This document shows positions 1 to 12,191 of a DNA stretch of 64,000 nt, piece after piece. Under the pieces are notes generated by a model. It ran no database searches, was not told the DNA's origin, and worked only from the letters and a program-made list of their open reading frames with translations. Each line of letters opens with the position of its first letter. Position 1 is the stretch's first letter. Source of the stretch: Lysobacterales bacterium (GTDB lineage: Bacteria; Pseudomonadota; Gammaproteobacteria; Xanthomonadales; Xanthomonadaceae); assembly GCA_019510125.1 (NCBI GenBank), contig JAEKKX010000012.1:1-64000 (forward strand), given 5' to 3'. The position numbers and the translations under genes were made by a program.

Positions 1-3000
1 TGAAGCGCAGCCGCTCCGCCGGGAAGTACGGGTCCATCGGCAGGTAGGCCGCCCCCGCGCGCAGCACGCCCAGCAGCGCGGCCAGCATCGCCGGCGTGCG
101 CTGCAGGTACAGCCCGACCACGTCGCCCGGCGCGACCCCACTGTCGCGCAGCGCGTTGGCGATCCGGTCGGCCTGCGCCGACAGGTCGGCGTAGGTCAGC
201 GTCTGGCCGCCGAAGACGACCGCGGTGCGTTCGCCGTGCGCCGACAGCGCGGCGTCGAGGCAGTGCGACAGCGACGGATCGTCCGGCAGCGCCGCTGCGG
301 TCGCGTTCCAGCGCGCGAGCTGTGCGCGATCGTCGTCGCCGAGGATCGGCAGCGCGGCGAGCGCGACGCCGGCATCGGCGGCGGCGGCCTCCAGCAGCGC
401 CTCGAAGCAGGCGAGCCAGCGCGCGACGGTCTTCGCGTCGAACAGGTCGGCGTTGTACTGGCACTCGACGCGCAGGCCGCCGGCGCCGAGATCGACCGCG
501 TTGACGAACAGCTCGAAGGTCTCGAAGGCGCGGGCGTTGCTCTGCAGATCGAGTTCGACGCCCGGGATCGCGTGATGCTCGCCGCTCAGCGCCTGGTCGA
601 TGTTGAACACCACCGGCATCAGCGGCAGGCGGCTGCGGTCGCGCTGCATCGGCAGCGCCTGCAGCAGGCGGCCGAAGGTGACGGTCTGGTGGTCGTAGGC
701 GTCGAGCACGGTGGCGCGGCAGGCGTCGAGCAGGGCCGCGAACGGCTGTTCGGCCTGCGGGAACAGGCGCAGCGGCAGCATGTGGACGCAGTGGCCGACC
801 AGGCCTTCGAGGCCGGCGGCGGCCTGCCCGGCCGCGGGCACGCCGACCACGACATCGTCCTGCCCGGTGAGCCGGTGCAGCAGCGTGCCGAAGCCGGCGA
901 TCAGGGTCGCGAACAGGCTGGCGCCGTGCGCCGCGCCGAGCCTGCGCACGCGCGCGAGCAGGTCGGCCGGCAGCACCCGGTCCTCGCGCCCCGCGCGCTG
1001 GGTGCGCACCGGCGGCCGCGGACGGTCGGTCGGCAGATCCAGCACCGGGCCGCCGTCGGCGAACAGGTGCGCCCACCACGCGAGATCGGCCTCGCGCACG
1101 GCGCGCGCGTCGGCGTCGGGCTGCGCCTGCGCGACGGCGTAGTCGGCGAAGGACGGCGCCGGGTCGTGCGGCGGGTCGCCGGGCATTTCGCCGCGGCAGT
1201 GCGCCGCCAGGTCCTTCACCGCGACCCAGAACGACCAGCCGTCGAGCACGATGTGGTGGCCGCTCAGCACCAGCACGTGATGCGCCGGCGCGAGCTTCAC
1301 GATTTCGGCGCGCAGCAGCGGACCGGCGGCGAGATCGAACGGCTCGGACACGTGGCGCGACGCGATCGCCGCGAGCGTCGCCTGCGGATCGGCGTCGGCG
1401 GACGCGTCGCGCAGCGGCACGTCGAGCGCCGGCGCCGCGGCCGGCACGCGCAGGGTCAGGCCGTCCTCGGAGAACGTCGCGCGCAGCGCATCGTGACGCT
1501 GCGGCAGCGCGCGCACCGCGGCGCGCAGCGTTTCGACGTCGAGCGTGCCGCGCAGATGCAGCGAGACGGATTCGTTGTACGCCAGCGAGGCCTCGGTGCC
1601 GAGGCGGTCGGCCAGCCACACTTCGCGCTGCGCCTCGGTGGTCGGCACGGTGCGCACCCCGTCTTCGGCCGACAGCGCGGCGCGGCGCTCGGGGAAGAAG
1701 CCGCTGGCGATCATCTCCGCGGCGGCGTCGCGGTACGCGGCGACGATGCGGTCGATGTCCGCGTCCGAGTGCGACGTGGTGAGGAAGCAGGGGAAGTTGT
1801 CGAGGATGTGGATGCCGCGGTCGCGCAGCATCGTGTAGATCAGGTCGTTGTACGGCAGGTCCTCGGTGAACTGGTTGCGCCACCACGAGGCGAACGTCAC
1901 CAGCCGGAACGGCGCGCCGAGTTCGGCCATCGCCGCGTTCACGCGTTCGACCATCGCCGAGGTGCGCGCGGTCAGCGCCGCCTGCAGCCCGGGCCCCTGC
2001 GCCTGCAGGTGCGCGAGCGTGGCCCTGGTCGCCGCCAGCGCCAGCGGATGGCGCACGAAGGTGCCGGCGAAGTAGGTCACGCCGACCGTCGGCACCGAGT
2101 CGTCGCCGTACTGCCAGTGGCCGCCGTCGAGCGCGTCCATGTACGGCCGTTTGCCCGCGATCACGCCGATCGAGAAGCCGCCGCCGACCACCTTGCCGTA
2201 GGAGGCGAGGTCGGCCCGGATGCCGAACAGGCCCTGCACGCCGGCCGGGTGCGCGCGGAACCCGGTGACCACCTCGTCGAAGACCAGCAGTGCGCCGCTG
2301 TCGTCGCACAGCGTGCGCAGGTCGCGCAGGAATTCGACCGGGCGGAAGTCCGGGCGCCGGCTCTGCACCGGCTCGACCAGGATCGCGGCCAGTTCGTGCG
2401 CGCGTTCGCGCAGGATCCGCAGCGATTCCTCGGTGCCGTAGTCCAGCACCAGCACGTTCTGCGCGGTCGAGGGCATGATGCCCGGCGCCGCCGGCACGCT
2501 GCGCAGCTTCTTGGTGCCGCGCACGATCACTTCGTCGAAGATGCCGTGGTACGCGCCGGTGAAGATCGCGATCGTGCTGCGTCCGGTGACGGTGCGGGCG
2601 ATGCGCATGCAGCCCATCACCGCTTCGGAGCCGGTGTTGCAGAAGGCGACGCGCTCGGCGCCGGTGACCTCGGCGAAGAGTTTGGCGGTCTCGCCGGCGA
2701 GCACGTGCTGCGGGCCGATCTCGTAGCCCAGGTCGATGCGCTGGTGCAGCGTCTCGCGCAGGAAGTCCGGCTGCCAGCCGAACAGGTTCATGCCGAAGCC
2801 GTTGAGCACATCGACGTATTCGTTGCCGTCGATGTCCCACAGCCGCGAGCCGCGCGAACGCTCGATCACGAGCTGGTAGGTCAGCTCCTTCGTCAGCGGC
2901 CGGAAACCGTTGACCACGCGCGGGTCGGCCATGTGCGGCCGGTGCTCGGTGGTGTACGCCTTCGAGCGCGCGGTGCGCGCGGTGTAGCGCGCGATCAGGC

Positions 3001-6000
3001 CGTCGAGGCGCGCGCGCTGCTGCGGCGTGAGCGCGTCGGCGCGGGTGTGGATGCGGGCGATCGCGCCGAACGCCTGCTTCACGTCGTAGCGCACGGGCGC
3101 GGCGGCGGCCTCGTCCTCGCCCGCGCCCGCGCCCGGCGCGCCCTGCGCCGGGCGCGCGGAGGTCGCCCCCGCGGGTGTGGTCGCCTCCGTCGAAGTCGCA
3201 TCGCGCGCTTCGTCCAGCCGCGCCGCCAGCGCCTCGGCGGTGGCGTAGCGTTCCATGATCTGGCGGAACGGGATCTTCGCGCCGAAGCCGCGCTGCAACT
3301 GCAGCGACAACTGGGTCAGCGCCAGCGAATCCAGGCCCAGCTCCAGCCACGGCGTGCGGATGTCGGCGGCGCCGAGTTCGACGCCGGACACGTCCTCGAT
3401 CATCGACAGCAGTCGCGGCAGGGTGTCGCTGCCGGCGGCCGCCGTTTCGGCGACGGTCGTTTCGGAGGCGACTTGCGCGACGACCGCCGCCGCTTCGCGC
3501 GCCGCGGGCGCGGCGGCGGAGATGGCGGCGGGCGCGGCCTCGACCCAGTGCCGCTCGCGGGCGAACGGATAGCCCGGCAGCGCGACCCGGCGGCGGGTCT
3601 CGTGGGCGACGTAGCCGCGCCAGTCGGGCGCGCCGCCGAGGCACCACCAGCGACCGAGCGCGGCGGCGAGCGCGGCGCCTTCGGCGTCCGGCGCATCGGC
3701 GAGGCTGGCAATGGCGACCGTGCCGGCGACCGCGTCGGCGCGACGCGGCAGGCACTGCTTCGCCAGCGTCGCCAGGGTGGCGCGCGGGCCGAGTTCGATG
3801 CCGACCCGGCGCGGATCGGCCAGCGCCTGCGCGACCGCCGGCGCGAAGCGCACCGGCACCCGCAGGTGGGTCGCCCAGTACTCGGGATCGCAGGCCTGCG
3901 CGTCGGTCAGCGGCGCGCCGGTGACGGTCGAGACGATGGCGATGCGCGGCGGCGACAGCGCGACGCCGCGCAGGCGCTCGCGCATGGCCTCGACCGCCGG
4001 GGCCATCATCGCCGAGTGGAAGGCGTGCGAGGTGACCAGGCGCCGGGCGGCGACGCCGTCGGTCGCGAGCCGCGCTTCGAGCGCGTCGAGCGCGGCGTGC
4101 GGGCCGGCGACGACGCAGAGGTTCGGCGCGTTCTCGGCGGCCAGTTCCACGCCGGCGTCGCCCAGATACGGCGCGACCGCGTCCGCCGACAGCCGCACCG
4201 ACAGCATGCCGCCGGCCGGCTGCGCCTGCATCGCGCGGCCGCGCAGCGCGACCAGCTCGAGCGCGTCGGCCAGCGACATCACCCCGGCCAGCGCCGCGCA
4301 CACGAATTCGCCGACGCTGTGCCCGACCAGCGCCTGCGGCTGCACGCCCCACGACCGCCACAGCGCGGCGAGCGCGTATTCGAGCGCGAACAGGGCGGGC
4401 TGGGTCAGGCGGGTGGCGGTCAGCGCGTCGCCGGCGTCGGCGTCCAGGAACAGCGCGCGCGGGTCTTCCTCGAACTCGCCGGCGAGCAGGTCGCAGCAGG
4501 CGTCGTAGGCGGCGCGGAACACCGGCTCGTCGTCGTACAGGCCGCGGCCCATGCCGGCGTACTGCGCGCCCTGGCCGGTGCACAGGAACACCGCTTCCGG
4601 CGCGTCGGCGACGACGGCGGCGGGTGCGGCGTCGCGCAGGCGGTGAGCAGCGTCGGCCGCGTCGCGCGCGACCACCGCGCGGCGGTGCGGGAACGCGCGG
4701 CGGGCGACGCGCAGCGTATGCGCGGCGTCGGCGAGCGCCGGCGCGTCCGCGCCCGCGAGCGCGTCGGCGAGCCGCGCGCAGGCCGCGTCCAGCGCCTCGG
4801 GCGTGCGCGCGGAGACGACCAGCAACTGGTCGGGGCGCGACGACGGCGCCGCGACCGGGGGCAGCGCCGCGGCCGGCGCTTCCTCGACGATCACGTGCGC
4901 GTTGGTGCCGCCGAACCCGAACGCGCTGACGCCGGCGCGCCGCGGCGCGTCGCCGCGCGGCCATGCGGCCAGCGCCGCCTGCGGCACGAACGGGGTGGCG
5001 TCGAAATCGATCTGCGGATTCGGCCGCGCGTAGCCGATCGTCGGCGGCAGCGTCTCGCGATGCAGCGCCAGCGCGGTCTTGATGAGCCCGGCGGCGCCGG
5101 CGGCGGTGACCAGGTGGCCGACGTTGCTCTTGACCGAACCGATCGCGCAGAACCCGGTGTCGGCGGTGTGGCGGCGGAAGGCGCGGGTCAGGCCGTCGAT
5201 CTCGATCGGGTCGCCGATCGGGGTCGCGGTACCGTGCGCTTCGACGTAGCCGATGCTGCGCGCGTCGACGCCGGCGGCGTCGTGCGCCATCGCGATCACC
5301 GCGGCCTGGCCGGCGGGATTGGGCGCGGTGAAGCTGGCGCGCTCGGCGCCGTCGTTGTTGATCGCGCCGCCGCGCAGCACCGCGTACACGGTGTCGCCGT
5401 CGGCGATGGCGTCGGACAGCCGGCGCAGCACGAGGATCGCCACGCCGTCGGAGAACACGGTGCCGCTGGCGTCGGCGTCGAACGTGCGGGTGTGGCCGTC
5501 GCGCGAGACCATCGCGCCGTCCTGGTGCAGCAGGCCGCTGTTCGGCGGGCAGGTGATGGCGACGCCGCCGGCGAGGGCGAGGTCGCAGTGGCCCGCGCGC
5601 AGGCTGTCCATCGCCAGGATCGTCGCGACCAGCGAGGTCGAGCACGCGGTGTGCACGCTCACCGCCGGGCCGTCGAGGCCCAGCCGGTGCGCGGCGCGGC
5701 TGGTGAGGTAGTCCTTCTCGTTGGCCAGCATCGTCGGCATCTCGCCGAGGCGGGCGATCAGCTCGGGATGCGCCAGCACGTGGCGCTGGTAGTACGTGGC
5801 GTTGTACATGCCGCCGAACACGCCGACCGTGCCGGGCGCGGTCTCGGGCACGTAGCCGGCGTGTTCGAGCGCGTGCCACGCGGTCTCGAGGAAATGCCGG
5901 TGCTGCGGGTCCATCAACTGCGCTTCGAGCGGCGCGATGCCGAAGAAGCCGGCGTCGAAGCATTCCACCCGATCGAGCACGCCGCGCACCGGCACGTAGG

Positions 6001-8014
6001 CCGGGTCGTCGCGCAGCGCGGCGGGAATCGACGGATCGAGTTCGTCCGCGCGGAAGGAACGGATCGACTCGACGCCGCCGCACAGATTGCGCCAGAACGC
6101 CTCGACGTCGTCCGCGCCGGGGAAGCGCCCGGCCATGCCGACGATCGCGATCGGTTCGGAGATCGCGTCGTGCGCGTCGCCGCGCGCGCGCGCAGAACGG
6201 ATCCGCGGCGCGGGAGCGTCCTCGCCGGCGAGCCGGCGCGCCAGCGCGGCCGGGGTCGGCGCGCCGAACAACTGCGCCGGGCGGGCGTCGCCGACGCCGC
6301 GTTCGCGCAGCAGCCGCAGCACGCGCAGCGCGGCCAGCGAATCGCCGCCGAGCTCGAAGAAGGCATCGTCGACGCCGACCCGGTCGAGGTCGAGCACGTC
6401 GGCGAACGCGGCGCAGACCGCGGCCTCGCGCTCGTCGCGCGGCGCGCGGTACGGCGCGGCCAGCGGCGGGCGCTCGCGGCCCGGCGCCGGCAGCGCGGCG
6501 CGGTCGAGCTTGCCGTTCGCGGTGATCGGCAGCGCCGGCAGCGGCACGAACGCGGACGGGATCATGTACTCCGGCAGGGCGCGCGCCAGCGCCGCGCGCG
6601 CGGCGGCCGCGTCCCAGCCGTCGGCGACGACGTAGGCGACCAGCCGCTTGCCGCCGGCGCCTTCGCGGGCGACGACCGCGCAGGCGCGCACGCCGGGCAG
6701 CGCCGCCAGCGCGGCCTCGATCTCGGCGGGTTCGATGCGGTAGCCGCGGATCTTCACCTGGTCGTCGGCGCGACCGACGAAATGCAGCACGCCGTCGGCG
6801 TCGCGACGGACGCGGTCGCCGGTGCGGTACAGGCGTTCGCCGGGCGCGAACGGATCGGGCACGAAGCGTTCGGCGTCGAGGTCGGGGCGGCCGAGGTAAC
6901 CGCGCGCGAGGCCGCGGCCGCCGAGGAACAGCTCGCCCTCGACGCCGTCGGCGACCGCGGCGCCGTCCGCGTCGAGGATGCGCAGCGTGGTCTCGGGCAG
7001 GGCGCGGCCGATCGGGATCGCGGTCGCGTCCGCCGGCAGCTCGCGCGGGATCGCGTAGGTGGTCGCGAACGTGGTGCACTCGGTCGGGCCGTAGCCGTTG
7101 TGCAGCTCGACTCCGGGCAGCGCGGCGCGGGCGCGGCGCACGTGCGCGGGCGACAGCGCTTCGCCGCCGGTGAACAACTGGCGCAGGCCGGACAGCGCGC
7201 GCGGGTCCTCGTCGACGACAGCGTTGAACAGCGCCGCGGTCAGCCACGCCGAGGTGACGCCGAGCGGGCCGATGACCTCGGCCAGCGCGCGCGCATCGGG
7301 CACCGGCGCGGACAGGATCGCGCAGCGGCCGCCGTTGAGCAGCGGGCCCCACAGCTCCAGCGTGGACGCATCGAAGCCCAGCGGCGCGGCGTGCAGGAAG
7401 CAGGTGTCGGCGTCGAGGCGCACGTAGTCGACGTCGCCGACCAGGCGCACGATCGACCGATGCTCGATCTGCACGCCCTTGGGCGTGCCGGTCGAGCCGG
7501 AGGTGAACATCACGTAGGCCAGGCTGTGCGGCCCGGCGCTGTCCGCGGGCGGCGCGACGGCCTCGACCGGCGCGCGCCATTCGGGCAGCGCCAGGGTGAC
7601 CGGCGCCAGCCCGTCCAGCGCCGCGGCGTGCGCGGCGTCGGTCAGCAGCAGCGGCGCGCCGGCGTCTTCGAGGATCCGGCGCAGTCGCGCCTCGGGGTAG
7701 TCGGGATCGATCGGCAGGTAGGCGGCGCCGGCCTTGAGCACGGCCAGCGCGGCGACGATGGCGTCGGCCGAACGCGGCAGGCACAGCGCGACCGGCGCTT
7801 CGTGGCCGATGCCGGCGGCGCGCAGGCGCGCGGCCAGGGCGTCGGAGCGGCGGTCGAGTTCGGCGTAGCTGCACTCGCCCTCCGGCCAGACCAGCGCGAT
7901 CCGCTGCGGATGCCGGCGCGCGGCTTCGCGGAACAGGCCGTGGACGGTGGCGTCGGGACGATACGGCGGGCGCTCGCCGCCGGCGGCGGGCGCGGAAGAC
8001 ACTTCGGACGTCAC
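1..8014 (-). CDS. Hybrid NRPS-PKS, A-PCP-KS-AT-ACP-aminotransferase-C-A (3' end outside window)
   Basis: A modular assembly-line enzyme, reading off the left edge, about 2,670 residues seen. The chosen start is GTG at 8014, overlapping the stop of the preceding hydrolase gene (GTGA). Domains in order: adenylation (about residues 15-500; GYGPTE, YRTGD, NGK motifs); carrier (LGGDSL, Ser near 559); ketosynthase (from EPIAIVGMAGRFPG; active site HTACSTS with Cys near 791, EAHGTAT, NVGHL); acyltransferase (GHSVGEF near 1234, HAFHS, typical of malonyl-CoA); carrier (LGLDSL near 1563); class III/GSAM-type PLP aminotransferase (SYGKVVGGG, Lys near 1941); condensation domain (HHIVLDG near 2254); start of a second adenylation domain. 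No condensation domain precedes the first A domain, so it looks like a loading module. Its ten-residue code, aligned by eye to GrsA, is D-A-L-W-F-G-G-T-F-K, close to valine codes. The product is unknown to me; the KS-AT-ACP-AMT-C order recalls iturin/mycosubtilin and microcystin synthetases. Confidence 0.93.
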   Translation of the reverse strand, partial: MTSEVSSAPAAGGERPPYRPDATVHGLFREAARRHPQRIALVWPEGECSYAELDRRSDALAARLRAAGIGHEAPVALCLPRSADAIVAALAVLKAGAAYLPIDPDYPEARLRRILEDAGAPLLLTDAAHAAALDGLAPVTLALPEWRAPVEAVAPPADSAGPHSLAYVMFTSGSTGTPKGVQIEHRSIVRLVGDVDYVRLDADTCFLHAAPLGFDASTLELWGPLLNGGRCAILSAPVPDARALAEVIGPLGVTSAWLTAALFNAVVDEDPRALSGLRQLFTGGEALSPAHVRRARAALPGVELHNGYGPTECTTFATTYAIPRELPADATAIPIGRALPETTLRILDADGAAVADGVEGELFLGGRGLARGYLGRPDLDAERFVPDPFAPGERLYRTGDRVRRDADGVLHFVGRADDQVKIRGYRIEPAEIEAALAALPGVRACAVVAREGAGGKRLVAYVVADGWDAAAARAALARALPEYMIPSAFVPLPALPITANGKLDRAALPAPGRERPPLAAPYRAPRDEREAAVCAAFADVLDLDRVGVDDAFFELGGDSLAALRVLRLLRERGVGDARPAQLFGAPTPAALARRLAGEDAPAPRIRSARARGDAHDAISEPIAIVGMAGRFPGADDVEAFWRNLCGGVESIRSFRADELDPSIPAALRDDPAYVPVRGVLDRVECFDAGFFGIAPLEAQLMDPQHRHFLETAWHALEHAGYVPETAPGTVGVFGGMYNATYYQRHVLAHPELIARLGEMPTMLANEKDYLTSRAAHRLGLDGPAVSVHTACSTSLVATILAMDSLRAGHCDLALAGGVAITCPPNSGLLHQDGAMVSRDGHTRTFDADASGTVFSDGVAILVLRRLSDAIADGDTVYAVLRGGAINNDGAERASFTAPNPAGQAAVIAMAHDAAGVDARSIGYVEAHGTATPIGDPIEIDGLTRAFRRHTADTGFCAIGSVKSNVGHLVTAAGAAGLIKTALALHRETLPPTIGYARPNPQIDFDATPFVPQAALAAWPRGDAPRRAGVSAFGFGGTNAHVIVEEAPAAALPPVAAPSSRPDQLLVVSARTPEALDAACARLADALAGADAPALADAAHTLRVARRAFPHRRAVVARDAADAAHRLRDAAPAAVVADAPEAVFLCTGQGAQYAGMGRGLYDDEPVFRAAYDACCDLLAGEFEEDPRALFLDADAGDALTATRLTQPALFALEYALAALWRSWGVQPQALVGHSVGEFVCAALAGVMSLADALELVALRGRAMQAQPAGGMLSVRLSADAVAPYLGDAGVELAAENAPNLCVVAGPHAALDALEARLATDGVAARRLVTSHAFHSAMMAPAVEAMRERLRGVALSPPRIAIVSTVTGAPLTDAQACDPEYWATHLRVPVRFAPAVAQALADPRRVGIELGPRATLATLAKQCLPRRADAVAGTVAIASLADAPDAEGAALAAALGRWWCLGGAPDWRGYVAHETRRRVALPGYPFARERHWVEAAPAAISAAAPAAREAAAVVAQVASETTVAETAAAGSDTLPRLLSMIEDVSGVELGAADIRTPWLELGLDSLALTQLSLQLQRGFGAKIPFRQIMERYATAEALAARLDEARDATSTEATTPAGATSARPAQGAPGAGAGEDEAAAAPVRYDVKQAFGAIARIHTRADALTPQQRARLDGLIARYTARTARSKAYTTEHRPHMADPRVVNGFRPLTKELTYQLVIERSRGSRLWDIDGNEYVDVLNGFGMNLFGWQPDFLRETLHQRIDLGYEIGPQHVLAGETAKLFAEVTGAERVAFCNTGSEAVMGCMRIARTVTGRSTIAIFTGAYHGIFDEVIVRGTKKLRSVPAAPGIMPSTAQNVLVLDYGTEESLRILRERAHELAAILVEPVQSRRPDFRPVEFLRDLRTLCDDSGALLVFDEVVTGFRAHPAGVQGLFGIRADLASYGKVVGGGFSIGVIAGKRPYMDALDGGHWQYGDDSVPTVGVTYFAGTFVRHPLALAATRATLAHLQAQGPGLQAALTARTSAMVERVNAAMAELGAPFRLVTFASWWRNQFTEDLPYNDLIYTMLRDRGIHILDNFPCFLTTSHSDADIDRIVAAYRDAAAEMIASGFFPERRAALSAEDGVRTVPTTEAQREVWLADRLGTEASLAYNESVSLHLRGTLDVETLRAAVRALPQRHDALRATFSEDGLTLRVPAAAPALDVPLRDASADADPQATLAAIASRHVSEPFDLAAGPLLRAEIVKLAPAHHVLVLSGHHIVLDGWSFWVAVKDLAAHCRGEMPGDPPHDPAPSFADYAVAQAQPDADARAVREADLAWWAHLFADGGPVLDLPTDRPRPPVRTQRAGREDRVLPADLLARVRRLGAAHGASLFATLIAGFGTLLHRLTGQDDVVVGVPAAGQAAAGLEGLVGHCVHMLPLRLFPQAEQPFAALLDACRATVLDAYDHQTVTFGRLLQALPMQRDRSRLPLMPVVFNIDQALSGEHHAIPGVELDLQSNARAFETFELFVNAVDLGAGGLRVECQYNADLFDAKTVARWLACFEALLEAAAADAGVALAALPILGDDDRAQLARWNATAAALPDDPSLSHCLDAALSAHGERTAVVFGGQTLTYADLSAQADRIANALRDSGVAPGDVVGLYLQRTPAMLAALLGVLRAGAAYLPMDPYFPAERLRF

Positions 8015-8847
8015 GGGTGGCAGGCCTCGATGCGGGCGATCAGCGCGAGCAGTTCGCGCATCGGAACGACCGCGGCGTTGAGCGCGGCGTCGGAATTCCA
8101 GGCCGCGCTGGCGTCCAGGTCGATCCAGTGGGTGCGGCCGTCGCCCGCCCAGGCGGCGTGCAGGCGTTCGCCGTCGGCGTCGCGCTGGGTGCGCAGCACG
8201 GTGGTCGCGGGGGCGGCGGGCGGCGCCGCGGCGAGGTCGATCGCGGCCAGTTCGGCGCGCAGCGCGGGCGTCAGCGGCGTGCCCAGCGCTTCGGCGAGCG
8301 GTCCGTCGCCGGGGACGGCGGCGTCGGCGCCGAGTTCGCTGCGCAGGTAGTCGCGATGCGCGCGTTCGAGATCGCGCAGGTAGCCGGCGCCGTCGACCAC
8401 CGGGTCCCACAGCAGCAGGTGCGCCGGCCGCAGCAGTCCGCGCTGCGCCGCGAGCGCGGCGAGGGTCGCGCCCAGGCGCAGGCCGACCAGCACGATCCGC
8501 GACTGCCCGCTCTCGGCGCGCAGCGCGTCGGCGGCCGCGGCGATGTCGGCCAGCCAGTCGGCGACGCCATGGTCGCCCGCGTCGCCGGAAGAATCCCCGG
8601 TGCCGGCGTAGTCGAAGCGCATCGTCGGGTAGCCGGCGTCGTCGAGGCGCCGGGCCAGCACCCGGTAGGCGCGATGCGCGCGCACGGCTTCCTCGCCGAA
8701 CGGGTTGCACAGCAACACCGCGGCGGCGCGCGGCCGCAGCCGCGGCGTCGCCTGGGTCGAGACCAGCAGTCGCCGCGTCGGCGCGCCGGCGCGCACATCG
8801 CCATGCGCATCAACATGCACATCGATCAGCCGAATTGACAGCACCAT
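8011..8847 (-). CDS. Alpha/beta-hydrolase-fold protein, nucleophile position not Ser
   Basis: A 278-residue alpha/beta-hydrolase-fold protein resembling the S33-like hydrolases associated with exosortase and with biosynthetic clusters. Visible marks are NPFGEEAVRAHRAYRVLARRL, shortened here to its first part NPFGEEAVRAHR, then FDYAGTGDSSG and WDPVVDG. The nucleophile elbow reads GLRLG where GxSxG is expected, so an Arg occupies the catalytic serine position; it may be non-hydrolytic, or typical of this subfamily. It immediately precedes the NRPS-PKS gene and overlaps its GTG start by four bases, so the two are probably cotranscribed. An editing, transfer or release role in the same pathway is inferred from position only. 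ATG 8847 has no clear ribosome site at normal distance; a later GTG start is possible. Confidence 0.8.
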   Translation of the reverse strand: MVLSIRLIDVHVDAHGDVRAGAPTRRLLVSTQATPRLRPRAAAVLLCNPFGEEAVRAHRAYRVLARRLDDAGYPTMRFDYAGTGDSSGDAGDHGVADWLADIAAAADALRAESGQSRIVLVGLRLGATLAALAAQRGLLRPAHLLLWDPVVDGAGYLRDLERAHRDYLRSELGADAAVPGDGPLAEALGTPLTPALRAELAAIDLAAAPPAAPATTVLRTQRDADGERLHAAWAGDGRTHWIDLDASAAWNSDAALNAAVVPMRELLALIARIEACHP

Positions 8848-8865
8848 CCCCCCCGCGTGTATGGT
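8835..8865 (+). promoter_or_regulatory. Candidate sigma-70 promoter for the rightward hydrolase
   Basis: TTGACA at 8835-8840 and TATGGT at 8860-8865 with a 19-base spacer. A start near 8872 would give a leader of about 50 bases before ATG 8922. The -35 box lies inside the first codons of the leftward hydrolase gene, so the two divergent genes would share a very compact control region. Confidence 0.4.
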
Positions 8866-8921
8866 CGCTTCCGTTCCAACGTCAGAACCGCCTCAGGCAG
8901 GCAATCCCACAGGTCTCCCCG

Positions 8922-11890
<2,969 letters not shown>

Positions 11891-11903
11891 GGCGGCGGGC
11901 GAC

Positions 11904-11938
11904 GCGTGCCGGGGCCCGCGGTCCGGGCCTCGGCACGC
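11904..11938 (+). terminator. Hairpin after the M4 protease gene
   Basis: A 15-base-pair stem with one G-T wobble (arms 11904-11918 and 11924-11938, five-base loop), 13 bases after the protease stop. Only two Ts follow, so it is a weak factor-independent terminator or an mRNA-stabilising structure. The rest of the 301-base gap up to 12191 shows no other signal. Confidence 0.5.
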
Positions 11939-12191
11939 TTGCGGGCGATGCATGCGACCGGCGGCCGACCGCCGAGGCCTGTGGCGAATCCCGCCGGTCC
12001 GGTCGCGCGCGGCGAGACCGTCCAATGTCCCACTGATCCGATCCCGCAGCGGCGCCGCAACGCCGCCACGCTGCGTCCGCTCTGCGCCGGCGGCGGCGCG
12101 GCCGTCGCCGGTCGGGACGGGTAAGCTTGCCGCAGCGTTTCGCCGCACGACCACACGACCGCCTGACCGCACAACCGCACGGAGCAGCACG

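Noticed and set aside
236-8350. A plus-strand open frame of about 2,700 codons
   Set aside because: It is the antisense shadow of the NRPS-PKS gene; the translation is Arg/Gly/Ala/Val-rich, low-complexity and matches no family, whereas the minus strand shows every NRPS/PKS motif. Long antisense frames are expected at this GC content.
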